NCBI RefSeq assembly: GCF_014650495.1
Contig: NZ_BMVB01000021.1
Span: 54,937 to 118,936, forward strand
DNA from: Streptomyces cinnamoneus
GTDB lineage: Bacteria > Actinomycetota > Actinomycetes > Streptomycetales > Streptomycetaceae
Reading direction: 5' to 3'
DNA length: 64,000 bases
This document shows positions 24,492-34,640 of this stretch, in pieces. The notes beneath the pieces were generated by a model. That model was not told the DNA's origin. It searched no databases and saw only the letters and a list, made by a program, of their open reading frames with translations. The position numbers and the translations under genes are program-made. Position 1 is the stretch's first letter. Each line of letters begins with the position of its first letter.

Positions 24492-26099
24492 ATGTCATTT
24501 CCCCTGCTGACGGCCACGGCGGCGGTGCCCGCCCTCGGGGCGGTGGCCACCGCCGCCGTCCCGGCCGCGCGGCGCACGGCCGCCAAGTGGCTCGCGCTGG
24601 CCTTCTCGCTCGCCACCCTGTTGCTGGCCGCGGTGCAGCTCGTGCGCTTCGACCCGGAGGCGAAGGGCCCCTTCCAGCTCACCGAGTCGCACGCCTGGAT
24701 CGCCGACTTCGGGGTGCGGTACGAGCTGGGCGTCGACGGCATCGCGGTGGTGCTGATCGCGCTGACCGCGCTGCTGGTGCCCTTCATCGTGCTGGCCGGC
24801 TGGCACGACGCCGACCCCCTGGAGACGAAGTCGACGCGCTGGCGGCCCACCCAGGGCTTCTTCGCGCTGATCCTCATGGTCGAGGCGATGGTCGTCATCG
24901 CCTTCGAGGCCACCGACGTCTTCCTCTTCTACATCTTCTTCGAAGCCATGCTCATCCCGATGTACTTCCTCATCGGCGGCTTCGGCGACCGGGCGGGGGA
25001 GCGCCCGGAGGCGGAGACGGCGACCCAGCGCTCGTACGCCGCCGTGAAGTTCCTGCTCTACAACCTCGTCGGCGGCCTGATCATGCTGGCCGCCGTGATC
25101 GGGCTCTACGCGGTCACCGCCCACCAGCTGGGCACCGGCACCTTCTCCCTCACCGAGATCGTCCAGGCCCGTGCGAACGGGGAGCTGGAGTTCGCGACCA
25201 CCACCGAACGGGCCCTGTTCCTCGGGTTCTTCTTCGCCTTCGCCGTCAAGGCACCGCTGTGGCCGCTGCACACCTGGCTGCCCAACGCCATGGGCGAGGC
25301 CACCGCCCCCGTCGCGGTCCTGATCACCGCGGTGGTGGACAAGGTCGGCACGTTCGCGATGCTCCGCTTCTGCCTCCAGCTCTTCCCGGAGGCGTCGAAG
25401 TGGGCGACGCCGGTGATCCTGGTGCTGTCGCTGATCAGCATCCTCTACGGGGCGCTGCTGGCGGTCGGCCAGCGGGACATCAAGCGCCTGATCGCCTACG
25501 CCTCGATCTCCCACTTCGGCTTCATCGTGCTCGGCATCTTCGCGATGACCACCCAGGGCCAGGGCGGCGCCACGCTCTACATGGTCAACCACGGGATCTC
25601 CACGGCCGCGTTGATGCTGGTCGCCGGGTTCCTGATCTCCCGCCGCCGCTCGCGGCTCATCGCCGACTACGGCGGCGTCCAGAAGGTGGCGCCGGTCCTC
25701 GCGGGCACGTTCCTGGTCGGCGGCCTGGCCACGCTGTCGCTGCCGGGCCTCGCCCCCTTCGTCTCCGAATTCCTCGTCCTGGTCGGCACCTTCAGCCGCT
25801 ACCCGGCCGTCGGCGTGATCGCCACCGTCGGCATCGTGCTCGCCGCGCTGTACGTCCTCGTGCTCTACCAGCGCACGATGACCGGCCCGGTGAAGGAAGC
25901 GGTGCGCGGCATGCCGGACCTGCGGGTGCGCGAGCTGGTCGTCGTCGCCCCGCTGATCGCCCTGCTGCTCTTCCTCGGCATCTACCCCAAGCCGCTGACG
26001 CAAATGATCGACCCGGCGGTCGAGCACACGATGTCGCAGGTGGAGAAGGGCGACCCCCAGCCTGATGTTCGTGTGAACGATGTGGAGGCCGCGAAGTGA
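24492..26099 (+). CDS. nuoM: NADH-quinone oxidoreductase subunit M (antiporter-like)
   Basis: Proton-pumping subunit of 535 residues with about 14 helices. FYIFFEAMLIPMYFLIGGFG carries the conserved helix-5 Glu, and KAPLWPLHTWLPNAMGEATAP the central Lys and loop. The segment after WLPNA (VAVLITAVVDKVGTFAMLR) departs from the usual APTxGSVxLAGxxLKxG pattern seen in the second-cluster NuoM, but a DK(V/I)GTF form also occurs in other actinobacterial NuoM proteins. It overlaps nuoN by 4 bp. Confidence 0.95.
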   Translation: MSFPLLTATAAVPALGAVATAAVPAARRTAAKWLALAFSLATLLLAAVQLVRFDPEAKGPFQLTESHAWIADFGVRYELGVDGIAVVLIALTALLVPFIVLAGWHDADPLETKSTRWRPTQGFFALILMVEAMVVIAFEATDVFLFYIFFEAMLIPMYFLIGGFGDRAGERPEAETATQRSYAAVKFLLYNLVGGLIMLAAVIGLYAVTAHQLGTGTFSLTEIVQARANGELEFATTTERALFLGFFFAFAVKAPLWPLHTWLPNAMGEATAPVAVLITAVVDKVGTFAMLRFCLQLFPEASKWATPVILVLSLISILYGALLAVGQRDIKRLIAYASISHFGFIVLGIFAMTTQGQGGATLYMVNHGISTAALMLVAGFLISRRRSRLIADYGGVQKVAPVLAGTFLVGGLATLSLPGLAPFVSEFLVLVGTFSRYPAVGVIATVGIVLAALYVLVLYQRTMTGPVKEAVRGMPDLRVRELVVVAPLIALLLFLGIYPKPLTQMIDPAVEHTMSQVEKGDPQPDVRVNDVEAAK

Positions 26100-27751
26100 G
26101 CCACGCAGCATCTGTCCACAGCCTGTGGACACTGGCGGCGGCCGAGGCGCCGAAGAAGATCCCCGCACCGCACATCGAGTACGCCCAGCTCTCGCCGACG
26201 CTCATCGTGCTGGGCGCCGCCGTCCTGGGCGTCCTCGTCGAGGCGTTCCTGCCGCGCCGTGCCCGCTACCACGCCCAGCTGCTGCTGACCGTCGTCGGCC
26301 TGGCGGCCGCCTTCGCGGCCGTCGTCGCCCTGGCGGCGGGCGGCTACGGCTCGGACAAGGCGCACGTCGCGGCCATGGGCGCGGTCGCCGTCGACGGCCC
26401 GGCGCTCTTCCTGCAGGGCATCGTGCTCCTCGTCGGCCTCGTCGCGGCGTTCACCTTCGCCGAGCGCCGGCTCGAACCCGCGGCGAACGGCCGGCCCGTC
26501 GACTCCTTCGCCGCACAGGCCGCCACGGTGCCCGGCGGTGACGCCGAGCGGAAGGCCGTCATGGCGGGTCTGGCGACCACCGAGGTCTTCCCGGTCATGC
26601 TCTTCGCGGTCGGCGGCATGCTCGTCTTCCCCGCCGCCAACGACCTGTTGACGCTCTTCGTCGCGCTGGAGGTCTTCTCCCTCCCGCTGTACGTGCTGTG
26701 CGCCCTGGCCCGCCGTCAGCGGCTGCTCTCGCAGGAGTCGGCGGTCAAGTACTTCCTCCTCGGCGCCTTCTCCTCCGCGTTCCTGCTCTTCGGGGTGGCG
26801 CTGCTGTACGGCTACGCGGGCACGGTCACCTACTCCGGCATCGCCGAGGTCGTCGGCGGCACCACCCGCACCGTCGACCCGGCGCTCGCCGGCACGATGG
26901 GCAACGACGCACTGCTGCTGATCGGCGGCGCACTGGTGCTGATGGGCCTGCTGTTCAAGGTGGGTGCGGTGCCGTTCCACATGTGGACCCCCGACGTCTA
27001 CCAGGGCGCCCCCACACCGGTCACCGGCTTCATGGCGGCCGCCACCAAGGTCGCCGCCTTCGGCGCCCTGCTGCGGCTGCTGTACGTCGTCCTGCCGGGA
27101 CTGCGCTGGGACTGGCGGCCGGTGATGTGGGCCGTCGCCATCGTCACGATGCTCGTCGGCGCGATCGTGGCCGTCACCCAGACCGATGTGAAGCGGCTGC
27201 TGGCCTACTCCTCCATCGCCCACGCCGGCTTCATCCTCGCCGGTGTCATCGCCACCACCCCCGACGGCATCTCCTCGGTGCTCTTCTACCTGGGCGCCTA
27301 CTCGTTCGTGACGCTGGGGGCGTTCGCGGTGGTGACACTCGTGCGCGACGCCGGCGGCGAGGCCACGCACCTGACGCAGTGGGCCGGCCTCGGCCGCCGT
27401 TCGCCACTGGTCGCGGCCGTGTTCGCGGTGTTCCTGCTGGCCTTCGCCGGCATCCCGCTCACGAGCGGCTTCGCGGGCAAGTTCGCCGTCTTCAAGGCGG
27501 CGGCGCAGGGCGGGGCCGCGCCGCTGGTCATCGTCGGCGTGCTGTCCTCGGCGATCGCCGCGTTCTTCTACATCAGGGTGATCGTGCTGATGTTCTTCAG
27601 CGAGCCGCGGACCGAGGGCCCGACCGTCGCCGTGCCGAGCCCGCTGACGTCCACGGCCATCGCCGTGGGCGTCGCGGTCACCGTGCTCCTCGGAGTGGCA
27701 CCGCAGTACTTCCTGGACCTGGCGGGCCAGGCGGGGACGTTCGTGCGGTAG
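26096..27751 (+). CDS. nuoN: NADH-quinone oxidoreductase subunit N (antiporter-like)
   Basis: Third antiporter-like subunit, 551 residues with about 14 helices. Motifs include FVALEVFSLPLYVLCAL (helix-5 Glu), ESAVKYFLLGAFSSAFLLFG, FKVGAVPFHMWTPDVYQGAPTPV and VKRLLAYSSIAHAGF. Last gene of the first nuo operon; a strong terminator follows 20 bp after its stop. Confidence 0.95.
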   Translation: MSHAASVHSLWTLAAAEAPKKIPAPHIEYAQLSPTLIVLGAAVLGVLVEAFLPRRARYHAQLLLTVVGLAAAFAAVVALAAGGYGSDKAHVAAMGAVAVDGPALFLQGIVLLVGLVAAFTFAERRLEPAANGRPVDSFAAQAATVPGGDAERKAVMAGLATTEVFPVMLFAVGGMLVFPAANDLLTLFVALEVFSLPLYVLCALARRQRLLSQESAVKYFLLGAFSSAFLLFGVALLYGYAGTVTYSGIAEVVGGTTRTVDPALAGTMGNDALLLIGGALVLMGLLFKVGAVPFHMWTPDVYQGAPTPVTGFMAAATKVAAFGALLRLLYVVLPGLRWDWRPVMWAVAIVTMLVGAIVAVTQTDVKRLLAYSSIAHAGFILAGVIATTPDGISSVLFYLGAYSFVTLGAFAVVTLVRDAGGEATHLTQWAGLGRRSPLVAAVFAVFLLAFAGIPLTSGFAGKFAVFKAAAQGGAAPLVIVGVLSSAIAAFFYIRVIVLMFFSEPRTEGPTVAVPSPLTSTAIAVGVAVTVLLGVAPQYFLDLAGQAGTFVR

Positions 27752-27770
27752 CCGCCGCGCACACCGCCAC

Positions 27771-27810
27771 CCGCCGCCCGGCGCCCCCGTGGAGGGGCGC
27801 CGGGCGGCGG
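27771..27810. terminator. Terminator of the nuo operon (17-bp perfect stem)
   Basis: Positions 27771-27787 pair exactly with 27794-27810 around a 6-nt loop. The stem is all G/C, with no U-tract, as is common in streptomycetes. It lies between nuoN and the convergent lipoprotein gene, so it can work in both directions. Confidence 0.88.
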
Positions 27811-27839
27811 CATGCCTGCGCGTGCGGATGCCGGTGAGT

Positions 27840-28361
27840 TCAGCTGCTGGGCTTCGCCGGGATGCCGCCGGGCAGGGCGGGCTTGCCGTCGCCGCCCACG
27901 GCCTTGCTCATCTTGTCCTCCTTGCCGGAGGCCCAGGCCACCGTGAAGGACTTGCCGTTGAAGTTCTTGATGGTGCCCGTGGCGTAGTCGGTGCTGCCGT
28001 CCTGGCAGTGCTTGATGTTGATGGTGACCGGCTGGGCGTTGTCGACGACGGTGCCCGAGCAGGCGGTCTTGCCGCTGAGCATGACCTGGCTTCCGGCAAA
28101 GGAGAGGATCAGCATGCTCTTGTCGGCGAGCTTGCCGCCGTTGGACCAGCCGCCCGCGAGGTCGGCGGCCGAGACGTTGTTCTTGCCCGGCTCGTCCGCC
28201 GGGGTCTCCTGCTTCCCGGAACCGCCCGGCGTCTGCGCCGGGGCGTCCGCGCCGGGCTTGGTGTCGGCCTTCTTGTCGCCGCCGTCGCTGCTCTTGCTGC
28301 AACCGGTCATCAGCACAGCGGCGATGAACGCCGCCCCCGTGATCTGCACTGCCTTGCGCAC
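27840..28361 (-). CDS. Small secreted lipoprotein, function unknown
   Basis: Protein of 173 residues with a lipoprotein signal: two basic residues, a hydrophobic stretch and lipobox LMTGC with Cys21 as the lipidated residue. A low-complexity Asp/Lys/Pro/Gly linker (residues 22-65) leads to a domain of about 100 residues with two further cysteines (KTACSG and KHCQDG) that may form a disulfide. No family was recognised. The ATG at 28361 has GGAGAG about 10 bp upstream. It is convergent with nuoN and on the same strand as the next two genes. Confidence 0.82.
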   Translation of the reverse strand: MRKAVQITGAAFIAAVLMTGCSKSSDGGDKKADTKPGADAPAQTPGGSGKQETPADEPGKNNVSAADLAGGWSNGGKLADKSMLILSFAGSQVMLSGKTACSGTVVDNAQPVTINIKHCQDGSTDYATGTIKNFNGKSFTVAWASGKEDKMSKAVGGDGKPALPGGIPAKPSS

Positions 28362-28424
28362 GTGCGCTCTCTCCTTCGTCGTGCCCAGCCCCGGCTGGAA
28401 CTGGACACGACAAGCTAGCAGCGG

Positions 28425-29131
28425 TCAGTCGCCGCCTCCGCCGCAGCCGCCCCCGCAGCTGCTGCCACAGCCTCCGCCGCAGCCGTGCCCTCCGCCGCCG
28501 TCACCACCGCCGCCGGACGAGCCGGACTGGATCGTGACCTTGCGGTACACCGCGGCGGAGATCCAGTGCTCGCGCCGCAGGCGGCGCATCGCCTTGCGGT
28601 CGTGCCGTCCGCCCCAGCCCGGGTAGAGGGCACGGGTGATGCCGATGGCCGACGCCAGCGCGGCCAGCGCCCGGGCGCGCGGGTCGGGGAAGCCCGCGCG
28701 CAGCGCCGCGTCGAGGGCCGTGCGCGCCGGGGTGGTGAGGTCGACCGCGTCCACGGGATAGTGCAGCCGCGGGACGATGCCGTTGCCGACGCGCTGCCGG
28801 TGCACCCGTACGGCGCGTCGCTCCAGCAGCCCCATGACCCAGGACTGCTCCTGGTCCCGGGCCGCGGTGGCTATCCACTGCGCGGTCTTGGGACCCTGCT
28901 TGCCCAGCTGCCACAGCGGCACGGAGAGGCGGGGGTCGGCCTGCGGGACGGGGGTGGCGGGGACGGGCCGCCCGTCCTCCTCCCGCACGCACCCGCGCAG
29001 CTCCAGCTCCGCGAGCACCGCCCCGGCCAGGCCGTAGGCCAGGTCCCGGGGCGAGCACAGCTTCATGCCGTCCGCCGGGGCGTGCGCGAGCAGCAGGAGC
29101 TCCTCCGGCAGCGTCAGGCCCGCCTCCGGGC

Positions 29132-29135
<4 letters not shown>
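28425..29135 (-). CDS. GPP34 (GOLPH3/Vps74-like) family protein with Gly/Cys-rich tail
   Basis: Protein of 236 residues. The first ~200 match the GPP34 family: LTLPEELLLLAHAPADGM, then LAYGLAGAVLAELELRGCV and further helices. The eukaryotic GOLPH3 protein binds phosphatidylinositol-4-phosphate and helps retain glycosyltransferases in the Golgi; the role of the many actinobacterial homologues is unknown. The last ~30 residues are almost only Gly, Cys, Ser and Asp, a tail otherwise reminiscent of TIGR04222-type proteins. The GTG start overlaps the fumarylacetoacetase stop (GTGA), so the two genes are probably co-transcribed. Confidence 0.8.
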
Positions 29136-30325
<1,190 letters not shown>

Positions 30326-30504
30326 GGGACGCTGCCTCGCCTTCTGTTCCTGGGCATGCCGACGGGCTGGTGGAGACGGGTACGACCGGGGCGGCCGGTG
30401 GGCCGGTCGGATCGATCCACACATTACGTGTTGACCGCTCCTGGGCAAGGGGTGTCCGGGGGTGTCCGAGCGAGTCCAAAGGGAGGGCAATGTCCGGTAA
30501 CTCC

Positions 30505-30534
30505 TTGCTGGACTCAGCGATTCCGAAGTAGCGT
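30505..30534 (+). promoter_or_regulatory. Candidate promoter TTGCTG-N18-TAGCGT for the ATP-grasp gene
   Basis: A -35-like TTGCTG at 30505-30510 and a -10-like TAGCGT at 30529-30534 lie in the 263-bp divergent spacer, 55 bp before the ATP-grasp start. It is a visual match only. Confidence 0.4.
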
Positions 30535-30588
30535 CCTAAGTCGGGTCACACACAGTGGGGGGCCGCTGAGGCTGGGTGGCCGAGGGGG

Positions 30589-31860
30589 GTGCTGGTGGCG
30601 AGCAGGAGCGCGCCCGTAGCGGCGGACCGGTCCGTTCCAGGGTTGATTGTGAAGATCGGCGACTATCCCCTGCACCACGGCGGGGTGGGCGCGATCCGCA
30701 GCCTCGGCCGGCTGGGCGTCCCGATGTACGCCGTCACCGAGGACAGATGGACCCCTGCCGCCCTCTCCCGCTACCTGCACTCCGGCTTCGTGTGGCCGAC
30801 GACGGGCACCGAGCGGCCCGAGGAGCTGGTGGCGGGCCTGTTGCGGATCGGACGGCGGATCGGCCGCCCGGCGGTGCTGATCCCCACGGACGAGGAGGCG
30901 GCCGTGCTGATCGCCGAGCACGCCGAGGCGCTCGCCGGCTCCTTCCTCTTCCCGCCCGTCGAGCCGCGGCTGCCGCGCCGGCTGGCGAGCAAGCAGGGGC
31001 TGCACGAGCTGTGTGCGGAGCACGGCGTGCCCTCGCCGTCGGCGCTCTTCCCTGCCTCGTACGAGGAGATCGAGAAGTACGCCTCCGTCGCCACGTACCC
31101 GCTGGTGGCCAAGAACCGCGAGGCGTTCGAGCGGCGCCGGCACCCCGCGGTGGCCGGCACCACCCGCATCGGCGGGCCGCGCGAGCTGCTGGAGCTGGCG
31201 CGCGGCTGGGGCCCGTCCCCGGGCGTGATCCTGCAGGAGTACCTGCCGCGCGAGGAGGCCGAGGACTGGATCGTGCACGCCTACTTCGACGCGGAGAGCA
31301 CCCCGCTGGCGATGTTCACCGGCGTCAAGGTGCGCTCCTGGCCGCCCCACGCGGGCATGACCGCCAACGCCTACGTGGTGGACAACCCCGAACTGGCGAC
31401 CATGGCGGCACAGTTCATCAAGCAGATCGGCTTCTGCGGGATCATCGACCTGGACTGGCGCTTCGACCGGCGCGACGGCCGGTACAAGCTCCTGGACTTC
31501 AACCCCCGGATGGGAGCGCAGTTCCGGCTCTTCGAGAACGAAGCCGGCATCGACGTCGTCCGGGCCCAGCACCTGGACCTCACGGGACGGCCCGTCCCGG
31601 AGGCCGAGCAGCTCACGGGCCGCCGCTTCGTCGTGGAGAACATCGACCTGCCCGCCTTCGCCGCCTACCGTCGCAGCGGCTACACCACCCCCCACGCCCC
31701 CGCCCGGGCGAGCGGCACGGAGCTGGCCTGGGCCGCCCGTGACGACATGAAGCCGTTCTTCACCATGCTCGCCCGGTTCGTGCGGCCGGGCGTGCGGCAC
31801 CTGTGGCAGCTGTGGCGCTCCCGGCGCCGGGCCGCCGCCGTCGCCGAGCGATCCGACTGA
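30589..31860 (+). CDS. ATP-grasp superfamily ligase-like protein
   Basis: Protein of 423 residues. The first ~115 form a Rossmann-like pre-ATP-grasp domain (GAIRSLGRLGVPMYAVTED). The ATP-grasp core follows: KNREAFERR, ILQEYLPREEAEDWIVHAYF, then the metal-binding strand LLDFNPRMGAQFRLFE with conserved Asp and Asn. This resembles carboxylate-amine ligases such as carbamoyl-phosphate-synthase-like proteins of the PurK/D-Ala ligase superfamily. Substrates cannot be read from sequence. The next gene, 101 bp downstream, is a flavin monooxygenase-like enzyme, so the pair may modify the same metabolite. A GTG start with GAGGGG just upstream was chosen. Confidence 0.82.
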   Translation: MLVASRSAPVAADRSVPGLIVKIGDYPLHHGGVGAIRSLGRLGVPMYAVTEDRWTPAALSRYLHSGFVWPTTGTERPEELVAGLLRIGRRIGRPAVLIPTDEEAAVLIAEHAEALAGSFLFPPVEPRLPRRLASKQGLHELCAEHGVPSPSALFPASYEEIEKYASVATYPLVAKNREAFERRRHPAVAGTTRIGGPRELLELARGWGPSPGVILQEYLPREEAEDWIVHAYFDAESTPLAMFTGVKVRSWPPHAGMTANAYVVDNPELATMAAQFIKQIGFCGIIDLDWRFDRRDGRYKLLDFNPRMGAQFRLFENEAGIDVVRAQHLDLTGRPVPEAEQLTGRRFVVENIDLPAFAAYRRSGYTTPHAPARASGTELAWAARDDMKPFFTMLARFVRPGVRHLWQLWRSRRRAAAVAERSD

Positions 31861-31961
31861 ACAGCCGACTGAACTGCCGACCGAACCGCCGACCGAACAC
31901 CGCGTACGCCGCTGAAACCGTCGCCCGGCCGCGCTCCGGGCAACGCCCTGGGAGGGGACCC

Positions 31962-33167
31962 GTGACACTTCCCGTAGCCGTCATCGGGGCCGGTCCGTAC
32001 GGCCTCTCGACCGCAGCTCACCTGAAGGCGCGCAATGTGCCCACGCGCGTCTTCGGCTCGCCGATGGTGAGCTGGCGGGAGCACATGCCCGCCGGGATGC
32101 TGCTCAAATCCACCCCAGTCGCCTCGAACATCGACGCCCCGCAGCCCGGGCACACCCTCTTCGACTACTGCCAGGACGTGGGGGAGCGGCGCTACGAGTC
32201 CGACTGGGACGCCATCCCCGTCGAGACCTTCGCCGGCTACGGGCTGTGGTTCCAGCAGCGGCTGGTGCCCGGGCTGGAGCGGGAGCGCGTGGTGGCCGTC
32301 GAGCGGCGCACCTCGGGCTCCGGCTTCGAGCTGAAGCTGGACTCGGGGGAGCAGTTCGCGGCGCGCGCCGTGGTGGTGGCCACGGGCCTGAGCGGCTTCG
32401 CGCAGCTGCCGCCGGAGCTGGCGGCGGCGGTGCCGGACGGGCCCTCGCCGGGCGGTGCGATCTCGCACAGCTCCCAGCACCGCGACCTGTCGGTCTTCGC
32501 CGGGCGCGACGTGGTCGTCGTCGGTGCCGGGCAGTCCGCGCTGGAGACCGCCGTGCTGCTGGCCGAGGCGGGCGCCGGCGCGGTGCGGATCCTGGCGCGG
32601 CGGCGCGGCGCGGTGCGGTTCGGGGCGGCGCCGGACGGGCAGCCGCCGCTGAGGCCGGACACCCCCTTCGGCCGGGCCTGGTCGCTGTACGCGTTCTCGT
32701 ACCACGCGGACGGCTTCCGGCATCTTCCGGCGCCGACCCGGGCGTTCCTGGTGCGCCGGGTGCTGGGCCCGCTGGGCGCCTGGTGGCTGCGGGAGCGGTT
32801 CATCGGCCGGGTGCAGGTCACCGAGGGCAAGCACATCGTGCGCGCACGGGTGGAATCCGGGCGTCCGGTGCTGACCCTCTCCGGTGACACCGAGGGGCCC
32901 GAGAACGAGCTGCGCGCCGACCACGTCATCGCGGCGACCGGCTACCGGGTCGACGTGGCGGCCCTGGACTTCCTCGGGCCCGGGCTGCGCACCCGGCTCG
33001 CGGTGAGTGCGGGCGGCCCCCGGCTGGGCGCCGGCTACCGCTCCTCGGTGCCGGGGCTGTTCTTCACGGGGCTGCCGGCGGCCGCCAGCTACGGGCCGGT
33101 CATGCGGTTCGTGTGCGGCACCGAGTACGCCTCGCCGCGGCTGGCCCGGGCGGTGGCGCAGCTGTAG
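31962..33167 (+). CDS. FAD/NAD(P)-binding monooxygenase-like protein
   Basis: Protein of 401 residues. The N-terminal FAD motif VAVIGAGPYGLSTAAHL and the second dinucleotide motif DVVVVGAGQSALETAVLLAEAG (residues ~180-200), together with ATGYRVDV near the C-terminus, fit the lysine/ornithine N-hydroxylase and flavin monooxygenase group. GAGPYGL is typical of that set. The substrate is unknown. The GTG start has GGAGGGG 5-11 bp upstream. It probably forms a unit with the upstream ATP-grasp gene; a perfect 14-bp hairpin follows. Confidence 0.8.
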   Translation: MTLPVAVIGAGPYGLSTAAHLKARNVPTRVFGSPMVSWREHMPAGMLLKSTPVASNIDAPQPGHTLFDYCQDVGERRYESDWDAIPVETFAGYGLWFQQRLVPGLERERVVAVERRTSGSGFELKLDSGEQFAARAVVVATGLSGFAQLPPELAAAVPDGPSPGGAISHSSQHRDLSVFAGRDVVVVGAGQSALETAVLLAEAGAGAVRILARRRGAVRFGAAPDGQPPLRPDTPFGRAWSLYAFSYHADGFRHLPAPTRAFLVRRVLGPLGAWWLRERFIGRVQVTEGKHIVRARVESGRPVLTLSGDTEGPENELRADHVIAATGYRVDVAALDFLGPGLRTRLAVSAGGPRLGAGYRSSVPGLFFTGLPAAASYGPVMRFVCGTEYASPRLARAVAQL

Positions 33168-33186
33168 GGCTTCCGAAATGTCCCAG

Positions 33187-33221
33187 AACGCCGGACGGGC
33201 CGAATTCGCCCGTCCGGCGTT
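33187..33221 (+). terminator. Terminator after the monooxygenase gene
   Basis: AACGCCGGACGGGC (33187-33200) and its exact complement (33208-33221) form a 14-bp stem with a 7-nt loop, 20 bp past the stop codon. Confidence 0.82.
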
Positions 33222-33370
33222 CGCGTGCGGGGGCCGGGTCGTACCCGGTGTCGGCGTCCGAAGGGGACGGCGCCCACGGTGATCGAGAGCCGACCGGATA
33301 CGCTGACTTTTGGTGAAGACAGCGACACATCGACAATCCCCGTGTTCGCAGGCAGACAGGAGTACCCCTC

Positions 33371-34381
33371 GTGACCGTCGTCGGGCCTTTTGGGCTGAGC
33401 GTGCGGGACCAGGCTCTTGAAGCCGATGTCCAGGCCGGATTGGCCGCCGTCGAGGAGGGTCTCCTGGAGGCCACCAAGAGCGGCGTGCCCTTCATCACCG
33501 AGGCCGCCCAGCACCTGGTGCAGGCCGGGGGCAAGCGGTTCCGTCCGCTGCTGGTCGCGCTCGCCGCGCAGTTCGGCGACCCGTACGCCCCGGGTGTGGT
33601 GCCGTCGGCCGTGGTCGTCGAGCTCACCCACCTGGCCACGCTGTACCACGACGACGTGATGGACGAGGCCGAGGTGCGCCGGGGCGTGCCCAGCGCCAAC
33701 GCCCGCTGGGGCAACTCGCTGGCCGTCCTGACGGGTGACTTCCTCTTCGCCCGCGCCTCCCACATACTGGCCGACCTCGGCCCGGAGGCCGTGCGCATCC
33801 AGGCCGAGGCGTTCGAGCGGCTGGTCACCGGCCAGATCCTGGAGACCGCGGGCCCGCGCGACGGCCGCGACCCCATCGAGCACTACCTGGACGTCATCGC
33901 CGGCAAGACCGGCTCGCTGATCGCCGTCGCGGGGCGCTTCGGCGCGATGATGTCCGGCGCCGACGAGCGGGTCGTCGAGATCCTCACCCACTACGGGGAG
34001 CGGCTCGGCGTCGCCTTCCAGCTCGCCGACGACGTCCTGGACATCGCCAGCGACTCCCACGAGTCCGGCAAGACCCCGGGCACGGACCTGCGCGAGGGCA
34101 TCCCGACCCTGCCCGTGCTGCACCTGCGGGCCCGGGCGGCCGCCACCGGCTCGCCCGAGGACCTCCGGCTGTGCGAGCTCCTCGACGGCGACCTCGCCGA
34201 CGACGAGCTGCTCGCCGAGGTGCTGCGCCGGCTGCGCGTCCACCCGGCCCTGGAGCAGGCCCGGCGCGACACCGTCCGCTACGCCCAGGAGGCGCGCGCG
34301 ACGCTGGCGCCGCTGCCCGACGGCCCCGCCAAGGCGGCGCTGGAGCAGCTCTGCGACGCGGTGGTCCACCGGGCCGGCTGA
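33371..34381 (+). CDS. Polyprenyl diphosphate synthase (probable menaquinone side-chain synthase)
   Basis: Trans-isoprenyl diphosphate synthase of 336 residues. The first Asp-rich motif is in LYHDDVMDEAEVRRG and the second in QLADDVLDI; GGKRFRPLLVAL supplies the IPP-binding Lys and Arg. Such enzymes build the long chain attached to the menaquinone ring. The gene neighbourhood (mqnC, menG and menJ-like upstream, htpX downstream) mirrors the mycobacterial menH-menJ-grcC1-htpX region, supporting a role in menaquinone rather than carotenoid synthesis. Chain length is not certain from sequence. GACAGGAG lies 8-15 bp before the GTG start. Confidence 0.9.
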   Translation: MTVVGPFGLSVRDQALEADVQAGLAAVEEGLLEATKSGVPFITEAAQHLVQAGGKRFRPLLVALAAQFGDPYAPGVVPSAVVVELTHLATLYHDDVMDEAEVRRGVPSANARWGNSLAVLTGDFLFARASHILADLGPEAVRIQAEAFERLVTGQILETAGPRDGRDPIEHYLDVIAGKTGSLIAVAGRFGAMMSGADERVVEILTHYGERLGVAFQLADDVLDIASDSHESGKTPGTDLREGIPTLPVLHLRARAAATGSPEDLRLCELLDGDLADDELLAEVLRRLRVHPALEQARRDTVRYAQEARATLAPLPDGPAKAALEQLCDAVVHRAG

Positions 34382-34526
34382 GCCGCCCCAAGCGCCCCTG
34401 GCCAGGCCGGACTCCGCCTTCCGGTAGAGGCGCCCCTAGGGGGCGTCATACCGGAGGCGTACGGCTACTTGATCCCGTCGGCTGACGACGGAGCGGTGCC
34501 CCTTTGGTGGAATGGAATGCGTCTTC

Positions 34527-34544
34527 TCCGGGGGAATCCCCGGA
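34527..34544. repeat. Small hairpin TCCGGGG-GAAT-CCCCGGA upstream of the LolA-like gene
   Basis: A 7-bp perfect stem with a tetraloop about 100 bp before the next gene. It could be a weak terminator for the polyprenyl synthase gene or part of the next leader. Confidence 0.4.
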
Positions 34545-34640
34545 CTCCCGCGCCACCACCGAGCGGTCGGGCCACAATGAGCCTAGGTGTGGGCGAGTGC
34601 ACGACGCGAAAGACCGCCGCCGACGACGGAGGTAGAGCAC

